Shown here: positions 34,750 to 47,390 of the stretch, in pieces
Position numbering within the stretch: position 1 is the stretch's first letter
Layout of the letters: every line of letters begins with the position of its first letter
DNA from: Tetradesmus obliquus
Lineage: Eukaryota > Chlorophyta > Chlorophyceae > Sphaeropleales > Scenedesmaceae
DNA length: 64,000 bases
Reading direction: 5' to 3'
Assembly: GCA_030272155.1 (NCBI GenBank)
Contig: CP126194.1
Location: 2,719,501-2,783,500 of the forward strand
Made by a program: the position numbers and the translations under genes
The notes under the pieces: model-generated
Told to the model about the DNA's origin: nothing
The model's input: only the letters and a program-made list of their open reading frames with translations
Databases searched by the model: none

Positions 34750-37700
34750 CTACTGCTGTGGTGCTCCGGCAGCAGCAGCTGCAGCAGCACCTGCCTGCCC
34801 TGGCAGGCCTGCCATGGCCATCAGCTGCTCCCACAGCTGTGCAGCCTGCTGAGGGCTGTAGTGGGTACCGCCCAGCGTCAGGTGCTTGGCTTGGGGTGAC
34901 CGGTCAAGATAAAAAGCGCCCGGCTGCAGCTTCGCCTCATCCTGCAGCAGCAGCAGCAGCAGCAGCGGGAACGGGACATGAGTGTCACTGTTGCACCTGT
35001 CTGTCACCGCCTGTCTGTTTGTCATCACCGTCCTATGATTCTCCCGCGTGAATTGGCTTCATTGCAGGGACCACCACCACCGCAGAGCATGGCTCTTCCG
35101 CCATGTCACCATTGCAATTAGTCCGCAGCAACCACCACCACCACCAGCGCCACCGCACCCACCTCCAGCGACGCCAGCCACAGAATGGTGTCCATGCAAC
35201 TGCTGCCCTCTACGACATCAATGCTTCTAGTGCTGTGCACCGCAGCAACCACCAACCCCAGTCCTGCAGCTCACCTCCAGCGACAGCCACAGGATGGTGT
35301 CCACGCAACTGCTTCCCTCCACCATATCATTGCTGCTAGTAGTACTAGTGCTTCACAGCGGCTACACCACAGCAGCCACCACCACCACCAGCCCCACAGG
35401 TCACCTCCAGCGCCAGCCACAGGATGGTGTCTGCGCCCTGCTGCGTGTCGCGCAGCTTGTCCTGGAAGGCCTTGTGGAAGCCGGGGATGCTGCTGCGCAC
35501 GCCCTCGGTGTCCGCCCAGCCAGGGTGCATGCTGTAGCAGCCCACGCCTGCAGGACAACATGGTGTACATGTGCACACAGGCATAATATGTTCCATGTGA
35601 ATTTGTGAAAGGAATGCTTTTCTGGAAGGGCACGTGGGGGAGGGAGCTGCACTTGAGCAATTACATTGTGGCAACTGCAGGCACAAGCTAAGCTGCAGCA
35701 TGTACATTGGGCTGGAATGCCACACCAGGATAGCACAAACTGACGGCTGCTGCAACAGACATGCGTGTGCAGCACAGGAGCCGCAAGCTTGCAGGTGCTC
35801 GGCGCCTTGACTCTGCAGCAGGAAGCATTCAGCAAGGCAGCCGCACCTTGCCCTGCCATGGCTGCTGCCAGGTGCTCCGTCATGGCCACCTGGCGCCGCT
35901 TGTCGCGCGAGTATGCTGCCGAGCCGTTCCAGGGCTGCAGGCTGGCATGCTGCAGGTCATCAAGCCGCAGCGTCTCTGCAATGACAACACACAATGTAAC
36001 ACATGCAATCTTTCTGTCAACACACGCGAAGGCCATGAGAGCCAGCTGTGTGACATGCTGCTGGTGCATTGTGGTGCAGCAAGGCCCTTGCAGCTGTGCG
36101 CGTGCTGGACATGTGTTTCCTGCAAGCTGCAAGCCGCACCCTCAACACAGCTCAGCACAGCACAGCACAGCATAAGACAGCACAGCACAGCACAGCACAG
36201 CACAGCACAGCACAAGTTATGAAGCGCCAGCAGCAGCCATAACGCTGCAGCCATCCGCACCTGTGTACATGCCGCCAGATGACACGATGATGACGCGTGA
36301 CGGCGCGCCAGCCAGCAGCGCAGGCATCAGCCGCTGCGTGAGCGCTGCTGTTCCAAGCGTGTTGGTGGCGAAGCTCTGCTCATAGCCCTCAGGCGTTGTC
36401 ATCCGCTCACTCAACTAGCAGAACAGGGTGACAACAACAGTGTTTGTGAGCAGAACATTCTGTCATGAAGCGCATGATTAAACTGTTGCGTCAGACGCGG
36501 CACAACTGCAAGGTCTGCTTCCGTGTCTGTCATTGCAAGAGGTTGCGCTGCACTTGTGTCAGTGCGTGTGCAGTAACAGAGTGCCTGAAAGAAGTGTTTG
36601 TAGCCCGAAGCAGGTGGGAGGCACAGCAGGAGTGTTGGGCAAGACAAATCAAGAGAACAAGGCACAACCAGTGCCAGCGACCAGGGCTGCTCACCAGCAC
36701 TCCTGCGTTGTTGACCAGCAGGTGGCAGGGCCTGCTGGAGGCCAGCCAGTCAGCAGCAAAGGAGGCCACAGAGGCCAGACTGCTGACGTCACACACCTGC
36801 AGCAAGCACACCAAGCCATGTGTGTTGCGCTTGCGCCTCCGCCCTGATTGAGGAGCACACAGGTAGCACTTGCTGCACACGTGCTTGAGTGCCACAATGT
36901 ATAGAGCAGTTGCTCAGTGCTGCCTGGCGTCTCTTCCTGCACTCAATCACAGCCATCCCTTCGCCCATGGCCAGGCATTGGTTTGCCCACTGCAGAGTGC
37001 TGTACTCCCATGAAAGTGCCGCACCAAGGAATCCTGACAACACAAGCATCCTGTTGCTCACCGCCAGGTGCACGTTGCTGTTGCCGCTGTCTGCTTTGAC
37101 CTTCTCCAGTGCCTGCCTGCCACGCTCCTCGTTGCGGCACACCATGTACAGTGTGGCGCCCCTGCGCGCCAACTCCTGCAAGCAAGAAGGAGCAGGCGAC
37201 ATCAGTGGTGGAGGCGCGAAGACATGACATGCAAAAATGTGGAGGTTCAGCGGGTGTTGCGGCATTACTGTGTGATGCAGACGACATGTAGCGGCGACGG
37301 CCACATCCAACTTGCAATGAGTCACTGCGATGTTGCTGTCAGCGCACGCAGGGCTCCAGCATGTGGTGCAGTCCTGCTGCCAATGCTGCAGCCATTACCT
37401 GGCTGCATGTGAAGCCTAAGCCTGAGTTTGCTCCCGTTACAATGCAGACACGGCCTGCAAGAGAACGCTCCATGCAGCTGCGCACACCAGTGGCAACGAC
37501 AGCAGCAGCAGGAGCAGCAGCAGTGGTGACGGAAGACTGTGGTCAGCAGAAGGGTTGAGATCACCAGCTCTAAAGTACCATCAATCTTGTCAAATCTTAC
37601 TGTTAACGTGCTAACATCAAGAGTTGTCCACCGTGCATTGCCTGTCTGTTCCGGTGCAGTGAGTGCAGCATACCGAATGAGCCACGTACCTGTTGTCAAA

Positions 37701-37787
37701 GGATTTTGACGCTCGTGCGTAACCATGATTAGTAAAATGCTTGTTTCCCATCAGCATGAAAGATGCCGATCGCCAGAACGCGGCCAT
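34750..37787 (-). CDS. DHRS12: Short-chain dehydrogenase/reductase, DHRS12-like
   Basis: NAD(P)-dependent oxidoreductase of the DHRS12 branch; substrate unknown. The first exon starts at 37787 (MAAFWRSASFMLMGNKHF, like the DHRS12 N-terminus). The others lie near 37400-37452, 37075-37180, 36680-36800, 36262-36414, 35842-35978, 35400-35548 and 34750-34945, with one or two small joins unresolved between the first and the cofactor exon. Motifs: RVCIVTGANSGLGF (cofactor loop), HLLVNNAGVLVSS, RVIIVSSGGMYTG (catalytic Ser), AYSRDKRRQV (catalytic Tyr-x3-Lys), MHPGWADTEGV and, at the C-terminus, GAFYLDRSPQAKHL. All catalytic residues are present. The C-terminus ends in a Gly/Ala/Pro/Gln-rich tail. The end of the 35400 exon is copied twice more in the following intron. 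Confidence 0.85.
35158..35432. repeat. Threefold copy of an exon end with its splice donor
   Basis: The block CACCTCCAGCGCCAGCCACA followed by GGATGGTGTC, which is the 3' end of the 35400 exon of the dehydrogenase plus the first intron bases, occurs at 35399-35432 and again at about 35274-35306 and 35160-35192. Copies are spaced by roughly 115-125 bp with similar intervening Pro/His-coding DNA. Confidence 0.8.
36146..36213. repeat. CAGCA pentanucleotide microsatellite
   Basis: About a dozen CAGCA/CACAG units (CAGCACAGCACAGCACAGCA and further), interrupted by CATAAGA. It lies in an intron of the DHRS12-like gene. Confidence 0.9.
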
Positions 37788-38510
37788 GGTGATGAAAGCT
37801 TTCGCGCCTTGCAATCAGACTTGTTCTCGGAGCACTCTTCACAAACAGGCAGCAGTTTGTTTCAATCTCTGAGGGAGTTTCAAAGGCCGAGCATGCTGTG
37901 TTCAGTCTGGTGCACAACATCAGGCCCAATGACCTGAGCCCTCAGAGAGAGAGGTCTGTTACAGGGGTGGGCAAGCTATCGCCCTAGAGCGAGTCACTTG
38001 CCCCTCTTTCAGCTCACATATCATGAGAAACCGATAGCAAGCCACAAGATGCAACCAAAGTAAAACTCCAGAGGCATCTTGCAGCCCCTACCTCCCCATA
38101 AACCAACAAGTACATGCAGTGCAGCATGTGCGAAGTGCAGCACGAAAAGCAGCAGGGTGCTCAAAGCACAGGGCACAAAACGCACAAGGGAAGGCAGGCA
38201 TGGTCCAAACAGCAAGCGGGATGCACAATGGTGCTGCTTACCATAGGTGTTTGGCATGATTGCACCAAGGCACTGCTGTACACACCAGACTGCAGCAAGC
38301 AGGAGCACGCGGGACCGACAGGAGACACTGCATGTGACATGCAAACTAAGGTGCTACTGCTTCTGCAATCCTCATGGCTGACAAGCACAGAAGCACGCAT
38401 GCGACACACAGAGCTGGAAAATCAAGCACAGTGACACACGACATGCAACATGGCCTTGCCAGAAAGTGGAAATTGGACTACTGACAGCACATCATGTAAA
38501 AGCAGGAAGG
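37788..38510. other. Intergenic region upstream of the DHRS12-like gene
   Basis: It holds the promoter of the dehydrogenase (transcribed leftward) and the 3' flank of the LINE fragment. No exon or RNA gene was recognised. Confidence 0.45.
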
Positions 38511-39161
38511 TCAACCAGAGCGGGGCGCCAGTACAATGCGCAGCTGTGCTGGATCAGAACGCAAGAACGGGTGATCTCCAGGCACCGCAACACGCCAATG
38601 AGCCGGCGCAGCCTCCATTGCCACAAAATCAGCAAGCAACTCCCAAAACCGCAAAACCGCCTGCTGCTTCGCCTCCTGTAACACCTGCGCCATTAGTTGC
38701 TGTCGCTGTTGTTGTTGTTGCAGCAGCTGCTGCTGCCTACGCTGCTCAACCAGCTGGTTATGCTGTTGCTGCGCAGCAGTGAGAGCTGCAGGCTGAAACA
38801 CATCTGTAATAGGTACCTGCCATTGCGGCGGCGGCGCAGACGGCCGCGGCGCAGCAGGCGCGGGCGGCGGAATGTGCAGCGTGTTAGCCTGCCGTCGGCC
38901 AACATCCATGGCATTCAGAGCAGCTAAACAAATAACCCCCCAAACACCCTGGTGGAGCCGCTTAGGGCCGGGAGGCCGCTGCATCAACCAGACATGCCGC
39001 ATAGCAAGCGGCGGGCGGCCTGCAGCCCGCGTACACCATGTTGCAGGCAACGCAGACAGCAGGCTGTCAATCACCGCTACCGCAACTGGGCACTCCCAAA
39101 AATGGTGCACCAGACCAGGGCACGCAGCGCCACACATGCAGGTATCATGCTGCTGGTGCAT
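38511..39161 (-). mobile_element. 5'-truncated LINE retrotransposon fragment (C-terminal zinc-binding part)
   Basis: The open frame starts with CMCGAACPGLVHHFWECP, matching the zf-RVT zinc-binding domain found after reverse transcriptase in non-LTR retrotransposons (C-x-C-x3-C ... H-x3-C). It continues through LSALPATW and LAALNAMDVGRRQANTLH, then a Gln-rich stretch and a C-terminal block, LRFWELLADFVAMEAAPAHW. There are no reverse transcriptase or endonuclease domains on either side. A preserved 3' part with a missing 5' part is what target-primed reverse transcription usually leaves. The unrecognised Gln-rich gene ends only 89 bp to its right. Confidence 0.7.
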
Positions 39162-39249
39162 GCGCCCTCAGGGGTTCTGGATCTGGTGACAACTGGGCAC
39201 TGTTACATCAGTGGCTCCCGGGCCCGAGCCAACAACGCTTACAGTCATG

Positions 39250-40836
39250 CTAGAAGTTGCCTCCTTTGTATGCTCTGAAAGCAGCGCCTCCGCTAAGTTG
39301 CCGGCCTGATGCATCCACAAAGACCTGCAAGTGCAAGACAACACGCAGGCAGGGCGCACACACAACAGCAGGAGTTCATCAGACCACTGCAAAGCACGCG
39401 GTGCACCATGGCAAAGCAGGCCACGCAGAACAACAATGCCCCGAGGATAAACATCTGGCAGCAGCACGCATTACACATCCACTACAGCAAGACGCCAGTG
39501 CCGGCAGGCACACCCAGCGCACAATAGGCCCAGGGGCCGCCCAGTCCTCACCTTCTGCCCTGCAATGGTGCACCAGCCCTGCCGCCTGCCCCTGCCCTTC
39601 TTCTTCTTGGCGCCCCCACTGCTGCCGCCACCGCTGCCCCTGCCCCTGCCACTGCCGGCCTTCCTGCTGCCCCTCCTGCCCTTGCGCCCTGCAGGCTGGG
39701 AAGCTGCCAGTGCACCAGCTGTCATGAAGCCAACTCCACCTGCTGCTGCTGCTGCTGCTGCACCGCGCTTGCCCCTGGCCCCAGTTGTGCTCTTCTTCCT
39801 GCTGCTGGGTGCAGCGCTGCGCGTGCCTGCTGCTGTGCCTGCAGTGCTGCGCCGTGTTGCTGCAGTGCCCTCCCTGAACTGGCTCTTGTAGTTTATGTGC
39901 ACCACGCTGTTGTCCCTGCAGGGGGTTGGGACAAGAATTCAACACACAGCAATGTGCAGTACAGCTGATGTTGAGCTGGCACCACAACAGAGGTGCACAC
40001 AAAGCTATGAGCAGTGCAGCTGTACTTACTCTGCGTACTATGCCCCTGGGCGAGAAGCCTGGCAGAATGCCAGCAGAGGCATGACAACAAGTCTCAACAG
40101 TGTCGCTACCAGCCAGCAATAGTTTATTGCCAGCACTAGGTCGGTACTCGTGCTCTGCTGCAGTTGGCGCTCTTTTTTCGCTCTTTTTCTCTGCATCTTC
40201 AACTTGCCACAACATGCTTCTGCGGCCGCCGTGTGGCATGCGGCACTGCCAGCCGTGCCTCACCTGGGGTTGACCAGCGACTGCACCAGCACCTCCACAG
40301 GCACAAAATCCTCCAGCACAGTCCACCACGGCCGCAAGTCTTGTTGGAGAGCATCCGCACCAGCAGCAGCATCACCATCAGCAAAGCCATTGCTGCCGCC
40401 AAAGCCAACAGCAGCAGCAGGAGTGACATACATTGCGGCACCAGCGCCAGCAGTGCCAGCAGGCGGCACACTGCCAAGCCTGCCGCCAGATGGGTAGCAG
40501 CCTGCAGCAGGAGGAGTGCCAAAGCAGCCGGCTGCTGCTGCTGCTGCTGCTGGCTGCAGCCTACGTCCTGCAGGTGGCCTGCCTATGCTTCCCGGCAGCG
40601 GCTGCTGCTGCTGCTGCTGCTGCTGTGCTTGCTGCTGCCGCTTATACTTGGGAGGCTGCCACGCGTCATCATCAGCGTTGTCATCACCCCCCTGCATGCC
40701 TGAGCCGAAGTGCGCAGCACCAGGTGCAGCAGCTAGGCCCATGCCAGCCGCTGAACCAGCTGCACCAGCAGCAGCAGCGCGTGCTGTTGATGTGGGCTGC
40801 AGCAGGTGACTCAAGTCACACATGCCCGAGGAACGC

Positions 40837-40868
<32 letters not shown>

Positions 40869-41216
40869 CTGCTGCTGTTCGGGTGTGAGTGCTATGCCAC
40901 CCAGCGTCTGCTGCTGCCATTGCTGCTGCTGTTGTGGCTTCATGCTGCTTCCTGGGCTTGTCAAAGTCTGTGTTGATGGCTTGGAAGCAGTGTAGATATT
41001 ATGGCTTGCCATCGCTGCAGTCATTGCTGCTGTTGGGCCAGGGGCCGCTGCAGGTGCTGCTGCTCCCCCCAGCATGTCGCTGTCGCTGTCAACACTGATG
41101 GCGTCCTCTTCTTCAGCATGCCTCTGTATGCTGTACACAGGCTGCATGTGCTGCTGCTGCTGCTGCCGTTGCTGCCTCAGTCTGCTGCTGTTGTGCTGCG
41201 TGCTTAGGCTGCGACT

Positions 41217-41250
<34 letters not shown>

Positions 41251-41992
41251 GTTGCCAGTCGGTGAGTGCCGTTGCCCATGTGCCAGACATGCTCGTCTTG
41301 ACGTGCTGTTTCGCTGTCGATTGCTGCTGCTGCTGCCCTGCGTATGCTGCTGCCACCGGCTGTGTTGCCTGGTACTGTGGCAATTGGCGGTGTTGTGTGT
41401 GGCTGCATCCATGGCAGTGTGTCCAGGTCCACATCTTCCTGCAGCCAAGCCATGGTGCAAACAGAGTTGTCAGGGGCATGGCTGCATAGGGAGCTGTCAG
41501 GACGTATGGATTATTCTGCGGTACAATTGCTGGGGTCACTTGAGGTGGCGTGCCACTTAAAAACGTGTAGTAAGACTAGTCTACTCCATTCTAGCGGCTG
41601 CCACACACGTTTGACTGACATTCAGCAGCCATGCTTACCTGCCCTTGCTGCACGTCGCTGCCACCTAGGCCCAAGCCACCACCCAGCTGCTGATGCTGCT
41701 GCGGCTCATCCTCTTGGCTGCCAAACACTGACTTGAACTCCCTGCGCTGCCGCTTGGCACTGCTGGTTAGGCCGCTGCTCCTTCCTCTACATCTAGTTCC
41801 TGCTGCTGGGGTTGCAGTGCTTCCTGCAACAGTAGCTGCTGCATCCAGTGCACCACCATCTGCTGCAAGGCCACCAGTCAGGTCGTCAAGGTCCCTCAGC
41901 AGCTGCGATTCTGAAATGTCCTGAGTAGTCTTGCTGTCGTCAGCTGGCTGGCTTCCTACAGCACCTGTCTTCCTCAGACGTTTCAGCTGCAT
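39250..41992 (-). CDS. Gln/Ala-rich protein of unknown function, probably nuclear
   Basis: Not recognised. Four exons close in phase: 41639-41992, 40264-41438, 39552-39915 and 39250-39324, giving 655 residues. The N-terminus is basic (MQLKRLRKTG, later SSAKRQRREFKSVFG, a possible nuclear signal) and contains ISESQLLRDLDDLTGGL. The middle is poly-Gln, with an acidic patch (EEEDAISVDSDSD). Two ordered-looking blocks cross splice junctions: WWTVLEDFVPVEVLVQSL continuing NPRDNSVVHINYKSQFREGT, and near the end GWCTIAGQKVFVDASGRQ continuing LSGGAAFRAYKGGNF. Between them is a Lys/Arg/Gly/Ser-rich basic stretch (KKKKGRGRRQ). The ordered blocks and regular splicing argue for a real gene. A DNA-associated role is only a guess from composition. 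Confidence 0.7.
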
Positions 41993-43217
41993 GCTAGGTG
42001 TGCTGTGCTGCTCTACCTGCTCAGCCTTGCGTGCACATGCAGTCAAGGCAACATCACGACGACAGTATCAAGGTTTCTGGTGTGCACGGTGAGCTGCTGG
42101 CGACGAACCAATGAACGGAGTTCAAACGGCGTGAGGGGGTGTTGGTCCCAGCTGTTCGAACAACTGCGTATGAAGCGTTTCGGTTGATGCTGTTCTATCA
42201 CGTATTACACATTTTTTTACATAATGGTGCTGCGGTACCCGGTACATCGCTGCTTTCAGCGTGACAACTTACGTCAGTCATGTATTCAAATTCATGCCCT
42301 GAGCCCTGTGCCTGGTTGGGACATTGCCGCCTGGTGCTAGTTGTTCTGCAGAGCTGCACAGCCGCGTGTTGAAGACCAGCATCATGCCACATTTACTTTT
42401 ATCAAGGTGCATGTGGCTGCTCAGTGATGCAACCAGCACTGCCATGGTTCAAAGGAAATGTTCAGCTGCCAACGCTGTGCGTCACGTTCATCAGCATCTT
42501 GACAGCAGCCTCCCAAGAAATTAATGCTGTCGTTGGCTGGCACATGTTCAAGCGCTCCATGTCCAGCACCTTGAGTAAAAGCAGGCGTGACATTGTGGGA
42601 TCCTCAAACTGCCAGAGTTACCCATGCTCGAAACAGCCAGTACCGCTATATGAGGAGTCCCCAGAAGCCATGCATTTGATAAGCACTGCCACAGCACAAC
42701 ACATTGCCCAAATTGTATTGAACACTTCCTTGTGTGACAGACAGCCATGGCTGTGCAAAGTCGCCGCCTGCTGCAGCAGCTAGCTTCCAACGGCTCAGCT
42801 GCTCCGCAACTACGCGTGGACTGCAGCAGCTGCTGTACAACAATGCTTTGTGTGATTCCTGCTGCCGCCCCACAATGCTGCAACTACAGCACATACGCAC
42901 ACGTCTGAGCTGAGAAAAGCCGCAGACACTCATGCTGCTGCGCAATCGCGCTGCTGCTGCAGCACAGGCCGTGGTCTGCCGGCACCAAGCACGCCTGCGG
43001 GGAATGCAAAGCAACAGCAGCACTGCGTGAGCATGGGCAATGCAGGCACATACACACAGCAACTGATCTCGGTGATTGCTGCACGCTGCTGCTGCAATAC
43101 CAGCGATTGGTGCTGATGCAAGCAATGGGCTTCACAAACAGGCTGCTGGAACATAGAATGAAACTTTTTGACAAAAAACCTTGACGCACCTGCTGACAAT
43201 CAGCACGTGCAGCCAGC
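41993..43217. other. Intergenic region between calmodulin and the Gln/Ala-rich gene
   Basis: It holds the 3' end of the calmodulin transcript and the promoter of the Gln/Ala-rich gene, both read leftward. No coding exon or RNA gene was recognised. T-rich patches (CACATTTTTTTACATAATGG near 42210) are present. Confidence 0.45.
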
Positions 43218-44953
<1,736 letters not shown>

Positions 44954-45300
44954 TTTGTTGACAGGACAGGGATCAAAGTGGCAGGCGCACGGATCAACCA
45001 ACGACGTCTGACTAGAGTTTATGCTTCTTATCTAACGCTTGTAAGGGTCGAGGAACCGCAGTACAGTGCACGCACAGCAGTTGAAAAAGGAAGCTCAAGA
45101 CCCTAAGTGACTGTCACACTCAATGTAGCGTTGATCACAGCTCCAAAGCACGTTTTTCGACAATCGCAGAAGTTTTGATTGCTGCTGGGGCTGTGTGTTT
45201 GCCTTCAGCTGAATTCGAAGCAGTGCTGCTGCTGTTGCCCTCGTCCTACCCTCAGCTGTGCTCGCTGCCATTACATTTTATAAGCCCAACAGCACCGAAA
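44954..45300. promoter_or_regulatory. Shared upstream region of calmodulin and NDUFS6
   Basis: These 347 bases lie between divergent start codons. A TTTATAAG string lies at about 45278-45285, too close to the NDUFS6 ATG to be a normal TATA box for it. The rest shows no named element. Confidence 0.45.
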
Positions 45301-46167
45301 ATGCTGCAGGCAGCACGCTCCAGCGCAGCCGTGCTGCCTCAGCTGCTGCAGCAGGCCTGTTCCCCTGTGGCCTGGTTTGCCAGCAAGGCAAAGGCAGCAG
45401 ACAGCGCCAAGGCCTCTGAGGTGCTGACTCCAGTCAAAGATTGGAAGGCAGTCAAGCTGCCAGCAGCCACAGCAGACACAGTGCCTGTCACCACCACACC
45501 TGGCCAGGCATTTGTGGGAGATCTCAGGTGCGCTCAGCGGTAGTAGGTCCGGTGCACGCTGTAGCAGTTGTGGAAATGGGCCTCATGTGGCGTGGATCAG
45601 GCCATTGGATGACAGCAGGCAGCAGCAGCAGCAACTGCAGTAACCGCAGTGTGAACGGGAGCTTGATACACAAAGAGTTGACACCTGCATGCGCCTGCAG
45701 GTCCACCAGCGGTCTCGGCAAGGGTGATGGCATCAACAACCACACCGGCAAATGGCTGCAGGCAAGCAACATTACGGATAATGTGCAGCAAGCATCAGCA
45801 GCAGCAGCAGCAGCACCAGCACCAGCGGCAGCGAACGTGCAGTAGTTGTAGAGTTACAGACAGCACACCATGTATGCATGTAATGTTTGCACCTACGTTC
45901 ACTTCAAGGGGTGCGCAGCGGCCGCGTTCAGAGCGGTGCTGTGCGTCACCAAGCCAGCAGCAATGTGCTCTTCATGGCTGGCGCTGCTGTGCTGTTGGTA
46001 CGTATGCGTCAGCAGGTGCCAGGCGGTGCAGCAAAAGCAGGTTGCTGCCCGCTGCCGGGCAACATGCTTGCTGTACAGCAGTGGCAGGCGTTGGGCTGCC
46101 AGTGGGGGGCAGCAGCAGCAGCAGGGGCTCTGGTTGGGCAGACACGCAGTTGGAGGCTGCTGCTGCT

Positions 46168-46213
<46 letters not shown>

Positions 46214-46543
46214 CAGCACGTTTTGTGAGGCGCACATCAGCAGACGCTGATGCTGTGCAGCATGCATCGCTTGCCAATATGCTGCTGCCTCACAGGGCAC
46301 GGCCTGTTGTATGTGTGTCAATTGCGTTGCGGTCATGTACCTGGCGTGTGCCTTCACTTGTACTCGTGTACTCAAAGCACTGCTGCAACCTGTGTGCTGC
46401 TGCTCCCTGCCCCTTGACAGGGCGACAGCAAGTCCCCTATGGAGTATATCCAGTCAACGGAGCCCATCAAGGTTAACGGGCCCGTGGTGGCCTCATACGG
46501 CAGTGAGTGGCTCGCTTGGGGTTTGGCCAGCCGCGGTGAATTA

Positions 46544-46581
<38 letters not shown>

Positions 46582-47390
46582 GGCCCTGTGGTGGCCTCAT
46601 ACGGCAGTGAGTGGCTCGTTTGAAGCATGGCAGCAGCAGCTGCAGCTACAGTTGCGGCAGCATTGCAAGCGTTGCAGCAGCCACTGCAGCCTGAGGCGCA
46701 CTCGCGGCAACGGCGTCAACGGAGGAGCTGACGCGATTGCACAGCAGCTTCATGTGATTTGCGGCAGGTGCAGGTGCATGACGGCCCCTGCACGATATTT
46801 TGCTGTTGCTGCTGGTCGATGGTGGTGTTAGCGCACCGACTGCACACGCCAATGCACCCTGCTGCTGCTGCTGCTGCTGTTTGTTTGTGGTCCGCAGGTG
46901 ACGACCCTGCACTGGGCTGCCCGGTAAGCAGTCTGTTGATCAGCATGCTCAGCAACACAACCATCCCTGCAGCTATTTAATGCAGCGCTGCCGCCCCATA
47001 GTCATTGCCTGGCAGCAGCAAGGGCCAGCCGTCCCCAGTGTTTCTTTCTTGGTGCTGGAGCAAAGGGGTTCCCAGTTACTGCAACTGCAGTGCAGCTGCA
47101 CAGCAGGCGTACAAGCACAGTAGTGGCACGCTGTGTTTGCAGCGCGTGTGGCGGCACCAACAGTATTCGCCCTGTGGCCTGCTATGCCCGAATCGCCCAT
47201 TTCATGGCAGCTTGGGTGCATGCACATATGGCTCTCTGCGCCCAAATGATCTGCATCATTCGTGCTGCTGCTGCTGCTGCTGCAGGTGGAGTACATCAAC
47301 CTGAGGGGCAGCAGCTATGACAACCCAGCTGTGTGCAAGTACACCGGCAACAAGTACTACTCAGACCCACACACCTGGCTGGCGCACTGA
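45301..47390 (+). CDS. NDUFS6: Mitochondrial complex I 13-kDa zinc-binding subunit NDUFS6
   Basis: Accessory subunit at the peripheral arm of NADH:ubiquinone oxidoreductase. Exons 45301-45527, 45701-45761, 46421-46502, 46898-46923 and 47286-47390 close in phase (166 residues). The N-terminus (MLQAARSSAAVLPQLLQQAC) is a mitochondrial presequence. The C-terminal half has STEPIKVNGPVVASYG, then SDDPALGCPVEYINLRGSSY and NPAVCKYTGNKYYSD. This matches the family's zinc-binding region, although the ligands are spread. The intron after 45761 appears to use a GC donor (CAG|GCAAGC). The end of the third exon with its donor is duplicated downstream at 46578-46622. CAG microsatellites fill two introns (46160-46212 and 46545-46580). 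C. reinhardtii calls the orthologue NUO13. Confidence 0.85.
46157..46213. repeat. CAG/AGC microsatellite
   Basis: About 17 CAG units in a row with few breaks, in the second intron of NDUFS6. Confidence 0.92.
46473..46622. repeat. Duplicated exon end with splice donor in NDUFS6
   Basis: The block GTGGTGGCCTCATACGGCAG followed by TGAGTGGCTCG is at 46483-46513 (the real exon end) and again at about 46588-46618 in the intron, with few differences. A CAG repeat lies between the two copies. Confidence 0.85.

Noticed and set aside
42324-42783. Small plus-strand protein near 42424-42783
   Set aside because: It has no conserved motif, no neighbouring in-phase exons and ordinary intergenic composition.
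45870-46476. Separate gene in the NDUFS6 intron
   Set aside because: The frames are translations of a CAG microsatellite and flanking intron; the surrounding exons splice in phase across it.
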